In this document: positions 1 through 8,724 of the stretch, piece after piece
Numbering within the stretch: the first letter of the stretch is position 1
How the letters are laid out: each line of letters starts with the position of its first letter
DNA from: Litorilinea aerophila
Lineage (GTDB): Bacteria; Chloroflexota; Anaerolineae; Caldilineales; Caldilineaceae
Direction: 5' to 3'
DNA length: 47,387 nucleotides
Assembly (NCBI GenBank): GCA_945905745.1
Contig: CAMDQF010000008.1
Coordinates: forward strand, 1-47,387
Notes under the pieces: model-generated
The model's database searches: none
The model's input: only the letters and a program-made list of their open reading frames with translations
What the model was told of the DNA's origin: nothing
Position numbers and translations under genes: made by a program

Positions 1-910
1 CGCTTTTACAGCATCCACTTTCCCCCCATTGGCTGCCCACATCAAAGCAGTCGTACCATCAGAAGACTGGGCATTGACGTCGGCTCCGGCGTCCAACAAC
101 GCCTGTACCGACTCAACATCTCCTGTCGTCACGGCATCCATCAAAGCAGTCGTACCATCAGAAGACTGGGCATTGACGTCGGCTCCGGCGTCCAACAACG
201 CCTGTACCGACGCAACATCTCCTGTCTGCGCGGCAGCCATCAAGGCAGTCATACCATCGGAAGACTGGGCATTGACGTCGGCTCCGGCGTCCAACAACGC
301 CTGTACCGACTCAACATCTCCAGTCTCCGCGGCAAACATCATGGCAGTCGTACCATCAGAAGACTGGGCATTGACGTCGGCTCCGGCGTCTAACAACGCC
401 TGTACCGACTCAACACCTCTTGCCATCACGGCAAGCATCAAGGCTGTTCCGCCCCCAGCGTCTTGAGCATTGACGTCGGCTCCGGCGTCCAACAACACCT
501 GTACCGGCTCAACACCTCCTGTGAGCACGGCAAACATCAAGGCAAACATCAAGGCTGTTCCGCCCCCAGCGTCTTGAGCGTTGACGTCGGCTCCGGCGTC
601 CAACAACGCCTGTACCGACTCAACACCTCCTATCATCGCGGCAAGCATCAAAGCAGTTAGACCATCAGGAGACTGGGCATTGACGTCGGCTCCGGCGTCC
701 AACAACACTTGTACCGACTCAACATCTCCTATCACCGCGGCACCCATCAAGGCATTCGTACCATCAGAAGACTGGGTGTTGACTTCGGCTCCGGCGTCCA
801 ACAACGCCTGTACCGCTCCAACATGTCCTGTGCGGGCTGCCAACATCAAAGCTGTCGAGCCCTCAGCGTTCTTGACGTTGGGATCGGCTCCAGCTTTCAA
901 GAGCTGGCTA
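1..910 (-). repeat. 99-bp tandem repeats coding ankyrin units
   Basis: The motif gcattgacgtcggctccggc recurs every 99 bp (near 70, 169, 268, 367, 466, 676), with one 111-bp step caused by a 12-bp duplication at about 530-555. The unit near 775 and the last one near 870 are more diverged. Near-identity at third codon positions points to recent expansion by slippage or unequal crossing-over. Confidence 0.9.
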
Positions 911-1248
911 AGTAATTCGTGATCCCCCGCCTCTGTTGCCGCAAAGAGGGCTGCCGAACCGGGGATAACCGGAGTGGCACTGGCTACGGGCTCAACGGGT
1001 GCCGGTTTTTCCTGGGTTGCTTCCTGCGCAACCGCTTGGGGCGTAGTCTGCGCCACGGTCTGCTCTGCCGTGGCCGCGCCTTGCGGAGTTGTGACTGTGC
1101 CTGTCGGCGCGAATATGTCCGACAGAGATAGCGGCTGACAGGCCGTGAGGATCATTGTCAACAGAAGCAGCAGCCCCAAATCTCTCCGTATCCGGGAACC
1201 TATACCGATTTTTGCGCAGTTCGTATGATTGGCATGTGGCGTATTCAT
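1..1248 (-). CDS. Ankyrin-repeat lipoprotein, 3' end outside window
   Basis: The minus-strand frame stays open from an ATG at 1248 to the window edge (416 codons, no stop), so the ORF track lists only its shadows. GGAGAGGGG lies about 7 nt before the ATG. The N-terminus is basic, followed by a Leu-rich stretch ending LTAC, a lipobox with Cys37, so export and lipid anchoring are inferred. A Thr/Ala/Gln/Pro-rich linker runs to about residue 95. From there ankyrin units of 33 residues follow, with the pattern GADVNAQ, DGTTALM, GDVESVQALLDA; about nine are visible. Ankyrin repeats are protein-binding scaffolds, and the partner cannot be told from sequence. The repeats are nearly identical in DNA, and one unit carries a 12-bp duplication (ALMFALMFA). 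The transcript may be controlled through the palindrome at 1484-1499, about 235 bp upstream. Confidence 0.88.
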   Translation of the reverse strand, partial: MNTPHANHTNCAKIGIGSRIRRDLGLLLLLTMILTACQPLSLSDIFAPTGTVTTPQGAATAEQTVAQTTPQAVAQEATQEKPAPVEPVASATPVIPGSAALFAATEAGDHELLSQLLKAGADPNVKNAEGSTALMLAARTGHVGAVQALLDAGAEVNTQSSDGTNALMGAAVIGDVESVQVLLDAGADVNAQSPDGLTALMLAAMIGGVESVQALLDAGADVNAQDAGGGTALMFALMFAVLTGGVEPVQVLLDAGADVNAQDAGGGTALMLAVMARGVESVQALLDAGADVNAQSSDGTTAMMFAAETGDVESVQALLDAGADVNAQSSDGMTALMAAAQTGDVASVQALLDAGADVNAQSSDGTTALMDAVTTGDVESVQALLDAGADVNAQSSDGTTALMWAANGGKVDAVKA

Positions 1249-1483
1249 CTGTTATCCCCTCTCCGTGTGTGTGGTGTACTACCGTACCAGTTCCTCTCAA
1301 TGATGATCTTTCACCCTCAGAACCGTCGCCGACGATCTTCTATCTTCCGGTTTCCTATTTCATGCTGACGCAGCAGGAAGACGACCGGTTAATGGGGATG
1401 CGCAATCGCTGACTTACGAACTTAAGTATCCGCCAACAGCGCAGAAAAATCTGCTCGCCAGCAGCCAGTTTGGGAAAGTTTAC

Positions 1484-1499
1484 CTACCAAAATTGGTAG
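1484..1499. promoter_or_regulatory. Operator-like palindrome CTACCAA-N2-TTGGTAG, copy 1
   Basis: The site is CTACCAAAATTGGTAG, with perfect 7-bp arms and a 2-nt centre. It lies in the 299-bp gap between the ankyrin gene and the PLD gene. The same arms occur at 3395-3410, and similarity continues past the palindrome (ATTT then C/T-A/G-T-G). The rest of gap 1249-1547 shows no gene and no convincing promoter. It is a likely binding site for the HTH regulator at 3566; this is inference. Confidence 0.6.
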
Positions 1500-1547
1500 A
1501 TTTCATGCGCCTGCGGCCATTTCAAGCGCCTGACATGGGGTCAACAG

Positions 1548-2603
1548 TCACAACCGAAACCCAGAGAAAGCTGGCTGCCAGGGGCGCACAAAATTCCATC
1601 CCACGCAATTGTCCCTGTCTGCATAGAGGGCCTGCTGGAGTTGCTGCGCCAGTGCGCTATCGTGCAATTGCAGATCACACTCAAAGTTGCTGCCTAACGC
1701 CCAGGGATCGATATTGGCGGACCCAAAGAGGATCTGTCCTTTGTCGTTCCAGGCCTCTTTGGCGTGCATATAGCGCCCGCGGTAACGCTGCACGCACACA
1801 CCGGATTGGGCCAGTTTGTGGGCCACCAGCCGGTTGGCGGCGTCGATGAAGGGCACGCGGGTGCGGTCCGAGAAGAGGACAGTAACATCTATGCCGCGCT
1901 CGGCCTGGGAAAGCAGCGCGTTGAGAATCTCCGGGTCGGGCAGGAAGTACCAGCTACGAATGTTGACTGACCGTTCGGCCTCCAGGATGAGTTCCAGCAG
2001 CGTGCGACGGATATCCTGACGGCGGCCCGGCACAGTAAGCAGCAGTGACGCATCTTGCACCGGCAGATCAAGCTGTGGGTTGGCTTGGGCGGTAGTGCCT
2101 CTGGTTGCATTGAGCGAGGAGAATTGGCGCAGGTAGCCATAGAGCCGTGCAAAGGTATCACCAAAATCTCCCTTCAGGCAAATGTTCGTATCACGCCAGC
2201 CCAGATAGTGATCACCGATGTTGGAGCCACCCATCAAGACCGTTCCCTGATCTACGGCGCAGACTTTGACATGCAGGCGGTTGAACTGGCTGAGGCGACG
2301 GCCTGCAGGGCGGAAGAGGTCTACCTGGACACCGCCCGCTTGCAGCCGGGAAAGCAGCACCCGGTTGCGATACGCATTGCGCAGGTTGTCAACCGCCATG
2401 CCGATTTCGTCCACCATCAGGTGGACAGCTACCCCTGAACTCGCCTTTTCCTGTAGTAGATCGCCAATCTTGTCAGCCCACTCGCCACTGTCAAAGGCAA
2501 AATAGATCAGGTGAATGCTTTCTTCCGCCTGCTGCAAAGAGGCAAGCAACTTCCCGTAGAAGTCAGCCACATCGGTGAAAAGGGTATGCTGGAGCGATTG
2601 CAT
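1548..2603 (-). CDS. Phospholipase D family protein (cardiolipin synthase-like)
   Basis: The protein of 351 aa carries two complete HKD motifs: H111-V-K113-x4-D118 followed by GGSN, and H280-A-K282-x4-D287 followed by FGSAN. This paired arrangement is that of phospholipase D, cardiolipin synthase and ClsB-like enzymes, which make or exchange phosphatidyl groups through a phospho-histidine intermediate. No N-terminal membrane segments are seen, unlike classical ClsA, so it is a soluble or peripheral member. The start lies 3 nt after the stop of the VTT-domain gene upstream, so the two are cotranscribed. Co-occurrence with a VTT protein suggests a lipid role. A nuclease function is possible for this family but less likely here. 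Confidence 0.85.
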   Translation of the reverse strand: MQSLQHTLFTDVADFYGKLLASLQQAEESIHLIYFAFDSGEWADKIGDLLQEKASSGVAVHLMVDEIGMAVDNLRNAYRNRVLLSRLQAGGVQVDLFRPAGRRLSQFNRLHVKVCAVDQGTVLMGGSNIGDHYLGWRDTNICLKGDFGDTFARLYGYLRQFSSLNATRGTTAQANPQLDLPVQDASLLLTVPGRRQDIRRTLLELILEAERSVNIRSWYFLPDPEILNALLSQAERGIDVTVLFSDRTRVPFIDAANRLVAHKLAQSGVCVQRYRGRYMHAKEAWNDKGQILFGSANIDPWALGSNFECDLQLHDSALAQQLQQALYADRDNCVGWNFVRPWQPAFSGFRL

Positions 2604-2606
2604 AGA

Positions 2607-3281
2607 TCATTCCTCTCTGGACACCACAGAACGAATCCGCGGCAGGCCATAGCGCCAGGCCACAAAAGTGAGCGGAGCAGCCACGGCCAGAATGATGAGC
2701 CACAGATGGAGGGAGAGTCGGAGGCCATAGGCACCAACCGCGCTCATCAAAATCAGACCGGGCAGACGGCCCAACAGATTGGCGATGAAGAAACGGCCAC
2801 TGGAAAGGGAACTCAGACCCGCCACATAGTTCATCACATCGGCTGGAAAGATGGGCAGCATAAAGGAAAAGAGGAAGAAGACGAGACCCCGATCTGTGGA
2901 CAACCGATTCCATTTCGCCAGCAGATCGGCCGGGGCCAGACGTTCGACAAGGGGACGACCCGCCCAGCGGGCCAATAGAAAAGCGAGCTGGCTGCTGCCT
3001 ACGGTGGAGACCAGACTGACGCAGAAGCCCATCCAAAAACCGTAGACATAGCCGCCGCTGATCATCAGAATGTGGCCGGGAATGGCGGCGACGATGACCT
3101 GCAAGACCAGAATCGTACCGAGCAGAAGAGGCCCCACAGGGCCAAACTGGGCCAGACGAGCGCTGACCGCTGCCTGGTCTCCGGCCGCCGCCAGCAGATC
3201 CCCGATGGGCTGGCGAAACCAGAACAGCAGCGCCGCTCCCGCTATCAACACCACCACTCTTGCCAACCAGCCAGTTTTCAT
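2607..3281 (-). CDS. TVP38/TMEM64 (VTT/DedA-like) membrane protein
   Basis: The protein of 224 aa has an N-terminal TM segment, a central VTT (SNARE-associated) domain and C-terminal hydrophobic segments. The family motif region is visible as a hydrophobic stretch ending IPGHILMISGGYVYG and a second re-entrant region (FMLPIFPADVMNYVAG). VTT/DedA proteins act in the cytoplasmic membrane; several are lipid scramblases or transporters. It is the first gene of an operon with the PLD enzyme, which fits lipid remodelling. Its promoter region is shared divergently with the XRE regulator and contains the 3395-3410 palindrome, so regulation by that protein is plausible. Confidence 0.88.
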   Translation of the reverse strand: MKTGWLARVVVLIAGAALLFWFRQPIGDLLAAAGDQAAVSARLAQFGPVGPLLLGTILVLQVIVAAIPGHILMISGGYVYGFWMGFCVSLVSTVGSSQLAFLLARWAGRPLVERLAPADLLAKWNRLSTDRGLVFFLFSFMLPIFPADVMNYVAGLSSLSSGRFFIANLLGRLPGLILMSAVGAYGLRLSLHLWLIILAVAAPLTFVAWRYGLPRIRSVVSREE

Positions 3282-3394
3282 AGTTCTGCCCTTGATGATT
3301 TCGGAAGTGCCCGCTCTTATACGGCTTCCAGAATCATTGTCCTACTTAACGACAGAAAAATCGCCCCTCCAACGACGAATATCAGCAGATCGAT

Positions 3395-3425
3395 CTACCA
3401 ATTTTGGTAGATTTTGTGATACAAT
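3395..3425 (+). promoter_or_regulatory. Operator copy 2 and extended -10 promoter for the XRE gene
   Basis: CTACCAATTTTGGTAG (3395-3410) is an exact-arm copy of the 1484 site. It is followed after 9 nt by TACAAT (3420-3425), preceded by TG as in an extended -10. The palindrome covers the place of the -35 element, so binding would control the plus-strand transcript toward the regulator and perhaps the divergent VTT-PLD operon. The remaining bases of gap 3282-3565 hold only the foldback at 3433-3482. Confidence 0.55.
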
Positions 3426-3432
3426 TTCTCCT

Positions 3433-3482
3433 GTACGGGCGTGATTCAATCACGCCCGTACTCCCTGCAATCACGCCCGTAC
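3433..3482. repeat. Foldback GTACGGGCGTGATT with an extra half-copy
   Basis: GTACGGGCGTGATT and its exact complement AATCACGCCCGTAC are separated by one base (3433-3461). A further caatcacgcccgtac half follows at 3468-3482. It lies in the presumed 5' UTR of the XRE gene. It could be a small mobile repeat or a leader hairpin. Confidence 0.7.
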
Positions 3483-3565
3483 CCCCTGCAATTGCGTAAG
3501 CGGCTCATGCTGGACAAAGAATCGGCCAGCCTCTGCATTTTTCATCATTTTCACGGAGCAAGAGA

Positions 3566-4465
3566 GTGAACCATAAGGAATTTGGGCATCTCATCGCCGC
3601 TCTGCGCAAAGAGCATTTTGATGAAGAGGGAGACCGGCTGACCCAGGCTCACCTGGCGGAGCGCGCCCGCCAGGCCGACCACCTCACCCCACTGAATGAA
3701 GTCATCCTCGGCAAAATTGAGCGGGGTGAGCGCGCAAACCTGGACGCACAGACGCTGTTGAGTCTGGCTGACACCCTCAGGCTGACAATCGGGGAACGGC
3801 GTGAATTCTTTCTGGCTGCAACCGGTTTACAGGACGAGCAGATCTACGTCACCCAGGAAGACCCCGAGGCGATTCTGGCTTCTGTGCTGCGCACATTGCG
3901 GGAGATTCAGTTGCCCGCACTCCTGGTGGATCGCTATCTCGACGTAATTGCCGTCAATTCCATAGCGCTCAAGATGTACAATATCAACCAAATCAACCTG
4001 CAGAAGCGGCAGGATCAACCGGCTGGATTCAATCTGCTCAGCTATATCTTTTCGGCCGACTTCGAGCCGCAGCGCAGCCTGATGACCCAACAGGAGTGGC
4101 ACCGATTCGCTGCGGGCAATGTCATCTATTTCCGCCGCGTCACCCTGCACTATCGCATGACCGACTATTTTGCCGGGCTGTTGGCTCTATTGCGGCGCAA
4201 CCGGGAGTTTCGTTGGTATTGGGAACAGGTCTTTGATGAGGAAAAGCTCTACTTCGTGGGCGGCGAGTCCTTCCAAATGGGGAATTCGGGATCAGGCCGC
4301 TTCTACTATCTGACCGCACCATTGCTCACTTTGACACCCTACGGCAATCTGGAGATCATCACCCACATCCCCCGCAATGGCGAAACCGCCGCCACCTTCC
4401 AGCAGATGGCAGCGACCGAAGATGCGCGGGTCTACCAGTTGTCTTCCTGGCCTGAAAAGCAGTAA
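3566..4465 (+). CDS. XRE-family regulator with MmyB-like ligand-binding domain
   Basis: The protein of 299 aa starts at GTG, with GGAG about 11 nt upstream. Residues about 8-75 form a Cro/CI-type helix-turn-helix (LTQAHLAERA, then KIERGERANLD). Residues about 110-290 resemble the PAS-like MmyB ligand-binding domain (PALLVDRYLDVIAVN, RRNREFRWYWEQVF, LTLTPYGNLEIITHIP). Such proteins bind DNA palindromes and sense an unknown small molecule, possibly a fatty acid or lipid-derived ligand. Its own promoter overlaps the CTACCAA palindrome, and a second copy sits beyond the lipid-enzyme operon, so autoregulation and control of VTT-PLD and the ankyrin lipoprotein are inferred. It ends convergently with ileS. 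Confidence 0.8.
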   Translation: MNHKEFGHLIAALRKEHFDEEGDRLTQAHLAERARQADHLTPLNEVILGKIERGERANLDAQTLLSLADTLRLTIGERREFFLAATGLQDEQIYVTQEDPEAILASVLRTLREIQLPALLVDRYLDVIAVNSIALKMYNINQINLQKRQDQPAGFNLLSYIFSADFEPQRSLMTQQEWHRFAAGNVIYFRRVTLHYRMTDYFAGLLALLRRNREFRWYWEQVFDEEKLYFVGGESFQMGNSGSGRFYYLTAPLLTLTPYGNLEIITHIPRNGETAATFQQMAATEDARVYQLSSWPEKQ

Positions 4466-4510
4466 CGCGTGAAAGGTGAGATCATCCGATCTTTCCCACC
4501 TTCCACGCGT
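4465..4510. terminator. Hairpin between convergent XRE and ileS genes
   Basis: ACGCGTG-AAAGGTG-aGATC pairs with GATC-ttt-cccACCTTcCACGCGT around a 4-nt loop, starting at the last base of the XRE stop codon. There is no T-run after it, so it may be a weak bidirectional terminator or a repeat. Bases 4511-4625 show nothing else. Confidence 0.5.
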
Positions 4511-4625
4511 CACCGCTCAATCTACAGATTTAACTTGACCTACGCAACACGTAACCCGAACTACACCGCTCCTTGGTTTCCCGAATCACACGCTGCGACC
4601 TGGCCCTCGCCCTACACAGGTCTGT

Positions 4626-7600
4626 TTATCCTCTTTTGACAACACCTACCACGACCATCTCCCCGTCCAGATCGAACTCGACCCGATCCGACGGCAGCTT
4701 TCCGCTTGTCCAGACAGTTTCCACTGCCAGCACCTCTTCCAGTAGATAGCCGCCGTGGGCTTCCAACACGGCCCGCAACAGGGGCGAATCGCCCAGATGC
4801 AGGCGGATGCGGTCGCTGATCTCCAGCCCGGCATCTTTGCGAAGCTGCTGCACCCGGCGCACCACCTCCCGCGCCTGGCCTTCCAGCACCAGTTCCGGGG
4901 TCAGGTCCGTGGTGACGGCCACCAGATAGCCACCATCCTCGGCCACACTGAAGCCGGCCCGGGGCGCGCTGCGCACCTCCACATCCTCCGGCGCGACGGC
5001 GTAGCTGGTCCCGTCCACTTCCACAGTCACCGACTCACCAGCGCCGAAACGCGCGGCCAGATCGCTCTGATCCATCCCTGCCAGGGCCTGGCGGATGACC
5101 GGGAAGCCCCGACCAAATTTCTGGCCCAGTTGTTTGGGCAGAGGATGGACCTGCACATCCACCAGTTCGCTTGCGCCGTCGGCAAAGGCCAGCCCTTTGA
5201 CATTCAATTCCACCAGCAGCGTGTCGGCCATCCGTTCCAGACCGGCCTTCTCTTCGGCGGAGCGGGTGCGTACCACCACCTGGCGCAGAGGCTGACGCAC
5301 TTTCAGGCTGGCATTTTCCCGCGCGGCCCGGCCCAGCGTCGTCACCTTCTGGGCCAGAGCCATATCCGCGCTCAACTGTTCGTCAATGGCGTCGGCGTCC
5401 ACAACCGGCCAGCGGGAGAGATGGACCGAATCCGGAGCGTTTTTGTCCAGACTGGAGACCAGATTTTGATAGAGTTCATCGGCCACAAAGGGCGTGGCCG
5501 GGGCCAGCAGTTGGCTTACCGTCACCAGGCAGTGATGCAGGGTCGCCAGGGCTGCCGGGTCGCCATCCCAGAAGCGGCGACGGTTCAGGCGCACGTACCA
5601 GTTGCTCAGGCTATCCACGAAATCGGCCACAGGCCGGGTCGCGCCCAGTACGTCGTATGTCTCGTAGGCCGCGGTCACATCCTGCACGAGACGATTGAGT
5701 TCGGAGAGAACCCATCTGTCGAGCGGGTTGCGGGTTGCGAATTGCGAATTGCGGGCATCCGCTCCCCAGTCCCCAGTCCCCAGTCTCCAGTCGCTTAAGT
5801 TCGCATCGGTCACAAAGAACCTGTACGTATTCCAGAGCGTATTCAGGAAGCGGCGCACTACTTCGCCCACCAGCGCGTTGCTGAAGCGACGGCTATTGCC
5901 GGGAGGCCCCGCGGTGTACATATACCAGCGGGTGGCGTCTGCGCCGTGCTCTTTGAAGACTGCCCAGGGGTTGACGACATTGCCTTTGGATTTGCTCATC
6001 TTCGAGCCATCTTCGGCCAGGATGTGGCCCAGGCAGATGACATTTTTGAAGGCGGGCCGGTCAAAGAGCAGTGTGCTGACCGCGTGCAGGGTGTAGAACC
6101 AGCCCCGGGTCTGGTCGATGGCCTCGCAGATGAAGTCGGCCTGCTGGTACTTTTCATACTCGGCCTGATTCTCGAAGGGATAGTGCCACTGGGCGATGGG
6201 CATAGAGCCGCTGTCGAACCAGACATCGCAGACTTCGTTGACCCGGCGCATTGTGCCGCCATCGGGCGCGGGCCAGGTCACATTGTCCACGTAGGGACGG
6301 TGCAGTTCGAGCGCGCTCTGATCCACGCCAGTCTTTGCGGAAAGCTCGGCGATGCTGCCCACACATTCGGTGTAGCTGCTGCCCGGCGCGTCGCTCTGCC
6401 AGATGGGCAGGGGGGTAGCCCAGTAGCGATCCCGGCCCATGGCCCAGTCCACATTGTTTTCCAGCCAGCGGCCAAAGCGCCCGTCTTTGATGTGATCGGG
6501 AACCCAGTTGATCTGCTGATTGGTGGCAACGAGACGATCTTTGTAGTCGCTGGTGCGCACATACCAGGTCTCTTTGGCCCAGTAGATCAGGGGCGTGTCG
6601 CAGCGCCAGCAGAAGGGGTAGGTGTGCTCATACGTGCCTGATTTGTAGAGCAGCCCCCGCCCCTTTAGTTCTGCGGTGATGGCCGGGTCGGCCTCCTTCA
6701 CGAAGACACCGGCCCAGGGGGTCACTTCCGGCTTGAACTGGCCGGCCGCGTCCACCGTATGCAGAACAGGCAGGTCATTCTCCTTGCCCACATTCAGATC
6801 GTCCGCGCCAAAGGCCGGCGCGATGTGGACGATGCCTGTGCCATCTTCCGTGCTGACAAAATCGGCGGCGACGACGTAGGCGTACTCTTTGTCCACAGGC
6901 AGAAAGCGGTAGAGGGGTTCATAGCGCTTGCCCACCAGCGATCTGCCCTTCATCTCGGCCAGGACAGAATAGCCGGGGCGCAGCACTTTTTCGGCCAATT
7001 CTTTGGCCAGATAGAGCTTCGCACCGGACTCGTCCAGCACCTGCACGTAGTCCAGTTTTGCACCCACAGCCAGAGCCACGTTGCCGGGCAGGGTCCAGGG
7101 GGTCGTTGTCCACGCCAGGAGGAATGTGTTCTCCTCGCCCCGCACAGCGAATTTGACGAAGACGCTGGGATCGACGGTCCCCTCTTTGTAGCCCAGGGAA
7201 AGCTCGTGGCTGCTCAGGGGCGTGCCACAGCGGGGGCAGTAAGGCACGACTTTGTAGCCCTGATAGAGCAGCCCTTTGTCCCAGAATTGTTTGAGGATCC
7301 ACCAGAGGGACTCTACGTAGTCGGTCTTCATCGTCACGTAGGCGTCTTCCAAGGTCACCCAGAAAGCCATGCGCTCGGTGAGTGCTTCCCAGTCGGTCAG
7401 ATATTCCCAGACCGACTCCTTGCACATTTCGTTGAAAGCGGCCACGCCGTAAGCTTCGATCTGCTCCTTGCCAGTCATGCCCAGCCGCTTCTCCACGTCC
7501 AATTCCACAGGCAGGCCGTGGGTGTCCCAGCCGCCCTTGCGCAGGACGTGGTAGCCCTGCATCGTCTTGTAGCGGGGGAACATATCCTTGAAGGCCCGGG

Positions 7601-7796
7601 CCAGGACGTGATGGATGCCGGGGCGTCCGTTGGCAGTCGGGGGGCCTTCGTAGAAGACGAACTCCGGCCCGCCTTCTCGCTCGCTCATGGAGCGCTCGAA
7701 GACTTTTTTCTGTTTCCAACGCTTCTGCACGTTCTCCTCCATCTCCGGGAAGGAGACGGCGGCTTTTACTTCCTCAAATTGTGGTTTGCTTGTCAT
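4626..7796 (-). CDS. ileS: Isoleucyl-tRNA synthetase with GIHH signature
   Basis: The 1056-aa protein charges tRNA-Ile with isoleucine in the cytoplasm. The class I catalytic core opens with [17 protein letters not shown] (residues about 50-66) and contains KMSKSKGN near residue 597. A Trp-rich editing-domain region, paired Cys motifs ([15 protein letters not shown]) and the anticodon-binding C-terminus are present. Length and C-terminal features suit a type 2 (eukaryote-like) IleRS. Two points are odd. The HIGH motif reads G60-I-H-H63, with first and third positions exchanged relative to HxGH. Residues about 669-690 ([18 protein letters not shown]) are coded by 7-bp repeats typical of intergenic DNA. 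GGAG lies 11 nt before the ATG. No T-box is directly upstream. Confidence 0.97.
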   Translation of the reverse strand: MTSKPQFEEVKAAVSFPEMEENVQKRWKQKKVFERSMSEREGGPEFVFYEGPPTANGRPGIHHVLARAFKDMFPRYKTMQGYHVLRKGGWDTHGLPVELDVEKRLGMTGKEQIEAYGVAAFNEMCKESVWEYLTDWEALTERMAFWVTLEDAYVTMKTDYVESLWWILKQFWDKGLLYQGYKVVPYCPRCGTPLSSHELSLGYKEGTVDPSVFVKFAVRGEENTFLLAWTTTPWTLPGNVALAVGAKLDYVQVLDESGAKLYLAKELAEKVLRPGYSVLAEMKGRSLVGKRYEPLYRFLPVDKEYAYVVAADFVSTEDGTGIVHIAPAFGADDLNVGKENDLPVLHTVDAAGQFKPEVTPWAGVFVKEADPAITAELKGRGLLYKSGTYEHTYPFCWRCDTPLIYWAKETWYVRTSDYKDRLVATNQQINWVPDHIKDGRFGRWLENNVDWAMGRDRYWATPLPIWQSDAPGSSYTECVGSIAELSAKTGVDQSALELHRPYVDNVTWPAPDGGTMRRVNEVCDVWFDSGSMPIAQWHYPFENQAEYEKYQQADFICEAIDQTRGWFYTLHAVSTLLFDRPAFKNVICLGHILAEDGSKMSKSKGNVVNPWAVFKEHGADATRWYMYTAGPPGNSRRFSNALVGEVVRRFLNTLWNTYRFFVTDANLSDWRLGTGDWGADARNSQFATRNPLDRWVLSELNRLVQDVTAAYETYDVLGATRPVADFVDSLSNWYVRLNRRRFWDGDPAALATLHHCLVTVSQLLAPATPFVADELYQNLVSSLDKNAPDSVHLSRWPVVDADAIDEQLSADMALAQKVTTLGRAARENASLKVRQPLRQVVVRTRSAEEKAGLERMADTLLVELNVKGLAFADGASELVDVQVHPLPKQLGQKFGRGFPVIRQALAGMDQSDLAARFGAGESVTVEVDGTSYAVAPEDVEVRSAPRAGFSVAEDGGYLVAVTTDLTPELVLEGQAREVVRRVQQLRKDAGLEISDRIRLHLGDSPLLRAVLEAHGGYLLEEVLAVETVWTSGKLPSDRVEFDLDGEMVVVGVVKRG
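5724..5791 (-). repeat. Heptamer repeats inside ileS, read in frame
   Basis: On the minus strand, gactggg-type heptamers run directly into cgcaatt/cgcaacc-type heptamers. They encode about 21 extra residues between NLSDW and LDRWVL. The same gactggg family fills the nuoK-nuoL gap at 42.9 kb. A length near 63 bp (nine heptamers) keeps the frame. Confidence 0.8.
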
Positions 7797-7814
7797 TTTG
7801 GGTACACTCCTGTC

Positions 7815-7845
7815 GATTGAAGGATCAATCGGGTTGGGCTATAAT
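7815..7845 (+). promoter_or_regulatory. Promoter of the vapBC-like operon with overlapping palindrome
   Basis: TTGAAG (7817-7822), a 17-nt spacer and TATAAT (7840-7845) form a good sigma70 promoter. The palindrome GATTGA-agga-TCAATC (7815-7830) overlaps the -35 and is a likely site for autorepression by the antitoxin. Confidence 0.65.
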
Positions 7846-7894
7846 GAGTCCAATGGTGGACGGTTGTGATCGCAAATTGAGGTGAGGTGAATCT

Positions 7895-8221
7895 ATGAAT
7901 ACATTAGTCATTGCTGTAGCCGACGATACGTTACGCAATTTAGAACAAAAAGCCCACTCTGCTGGAAAGTCTTCCGCTCAAGTCGCCTCGGATTTAATCG
8001 AGGATGTGTTTGGATTGGAAGTCACCAGTGGTGCGGCTCAAAAGGCCAAATCTATGCGCGAGAGACTGTATGAGACCGGATTCTTTGAACCAATGAGCGA
8101 CGAACTGAGAAGCCTTATTATTCCCGGCGTAACACTTGAGGAAGTCCAAGAGATACTCGTCTCGGCAGGCGGTCCATCTTTGACGGAAATTCTCGACGAA
8201 CACCGAGGACCCCGGGGATGA
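7895..8221 (+). CDS. VapB-like antitoxin
   Basis: The protein of 108 aa has GAGGTGAGGTG shortly before its ATG. It overlaps the following PIN-domain toxin gene by 4 bp (ATGA), the usual antitoxin-toxin arrangement. The N-terminus has a beta strand then helices (LVIAVADDTLRNLEQKA, KSSAQVASDLIEDVFG), consistent with a ribbon-helix-helix-like DNA-binding fold; the C-terminus would wrap the toxin. I infer toxin neutralisation and promoter autorepression from position and length; the exact antitoxin family is not recognised. It lies between ileS and a transposase, in a stretch that looks inserted. Confidence 0.7.
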   Translation: MNTLVIAVADDTLRNLEQKAHSAGKSSAQVASDLIEDVFGLEVTSGAAQKAKSMRERLYETGFFEPMSDELRSLIIPGVTLEEVQEILVSAGGPSLTEILDEHRGPRG

Positions 8222-8706
8222 GCTTCTATTATTTTGACAGCAGCGCTCTCGTAAAACGTTATTTGCCGGAAGCAGGTACGCAATGGATCGAGCAGCTATT
8301 TGATCCTATGTCAGGTCACATTCTGACTACTTCGCAGCTCACTTTGGCCGAGATAGCTGCTGTACTTGGGGCCAGAAGCCGTGCTCCGGGTGGTCTCTCC
8401 ATAAGACAGCGAGAGCGGATGCTCAGCCGATTGCTGGAAGATACGAACGATCTTTTTATGCTGATTCCAGTTCACCGGCAAATCATTATGCAAGCCGTGC
8501 AGTTGAGCCAGGTCTATCGACTGCGCGGCTATGACTCTGTACAGCTTGCCAGCGCATTGGCAGCGCGCCAGATACTTATCGAGCAATTCAACGAGTCCGA
8601 CCTTATATTGCTTGCCGGTGATCAGGATTTGCTGGACACTGGCCCAAAAGTAGGCGTACAGACAGTCGATCCGGCAAAACAATCTCTGTATGATGAATCG
8701 GTCTGA
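8218..8706 (+). CDS. PIN-domain ribonuclease toxin (VapC-like)
   Basis: The protein of 162 aa carries the acidic residues of the PIN domain: D7 (FDSSALVKRY), E45 (LTLAEI), D106 (GYDSVQLASAL) and D135/D137 (AGDQDLL). PIN toxins cleave RNA (tRNA or rRNA in studied VapCs) using Mg2+ or Mn2+ held by these residues. The 4-bp overlap with the upstream small gene supports a two-gene toxin-antitoxin module. It is convergent with the transposase gene, with only 18 bp between the stops. Confidence 0.88.
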   Translation: MSFYYFDSSALVKRYLPEAGTQWIEQLFDPMSGHILTTSQLTLAEIAAVLGARSRAPGGLSIRQRERMLSRLLEDTNDLFMLIPVHRQIIMQAVQLSQVYRLRGYDSVQLASALAARQILIEQFNESDLILLAGDQDLLDTGPKVGVQTVDPAKQSLYDESV

Positions 8707-8724
8707 ATCACCAAACAACTCCAG

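Noticed and set aside
1-910. Possible CRISPR array because of regular repeats
   Set aside because: Spacing is exactly 99 bp with no unique spacers and the whole array is one open frame.
29-922. Plus-strand ORFs with repeated SEDWALTSAPASNNACTD units
   Set aside because: They are the antisense reading of the ankyrin repeats; the minus frame gives canonical 33-residue ankyrin units and a lipoprotein start.
4755-7820. Long plus-strand ORFs of 347, 231 and 353 aa opposite ileS
   Set aside because: They are shadows of a high-GC coding strand; ileS has complete synthetase motifs.
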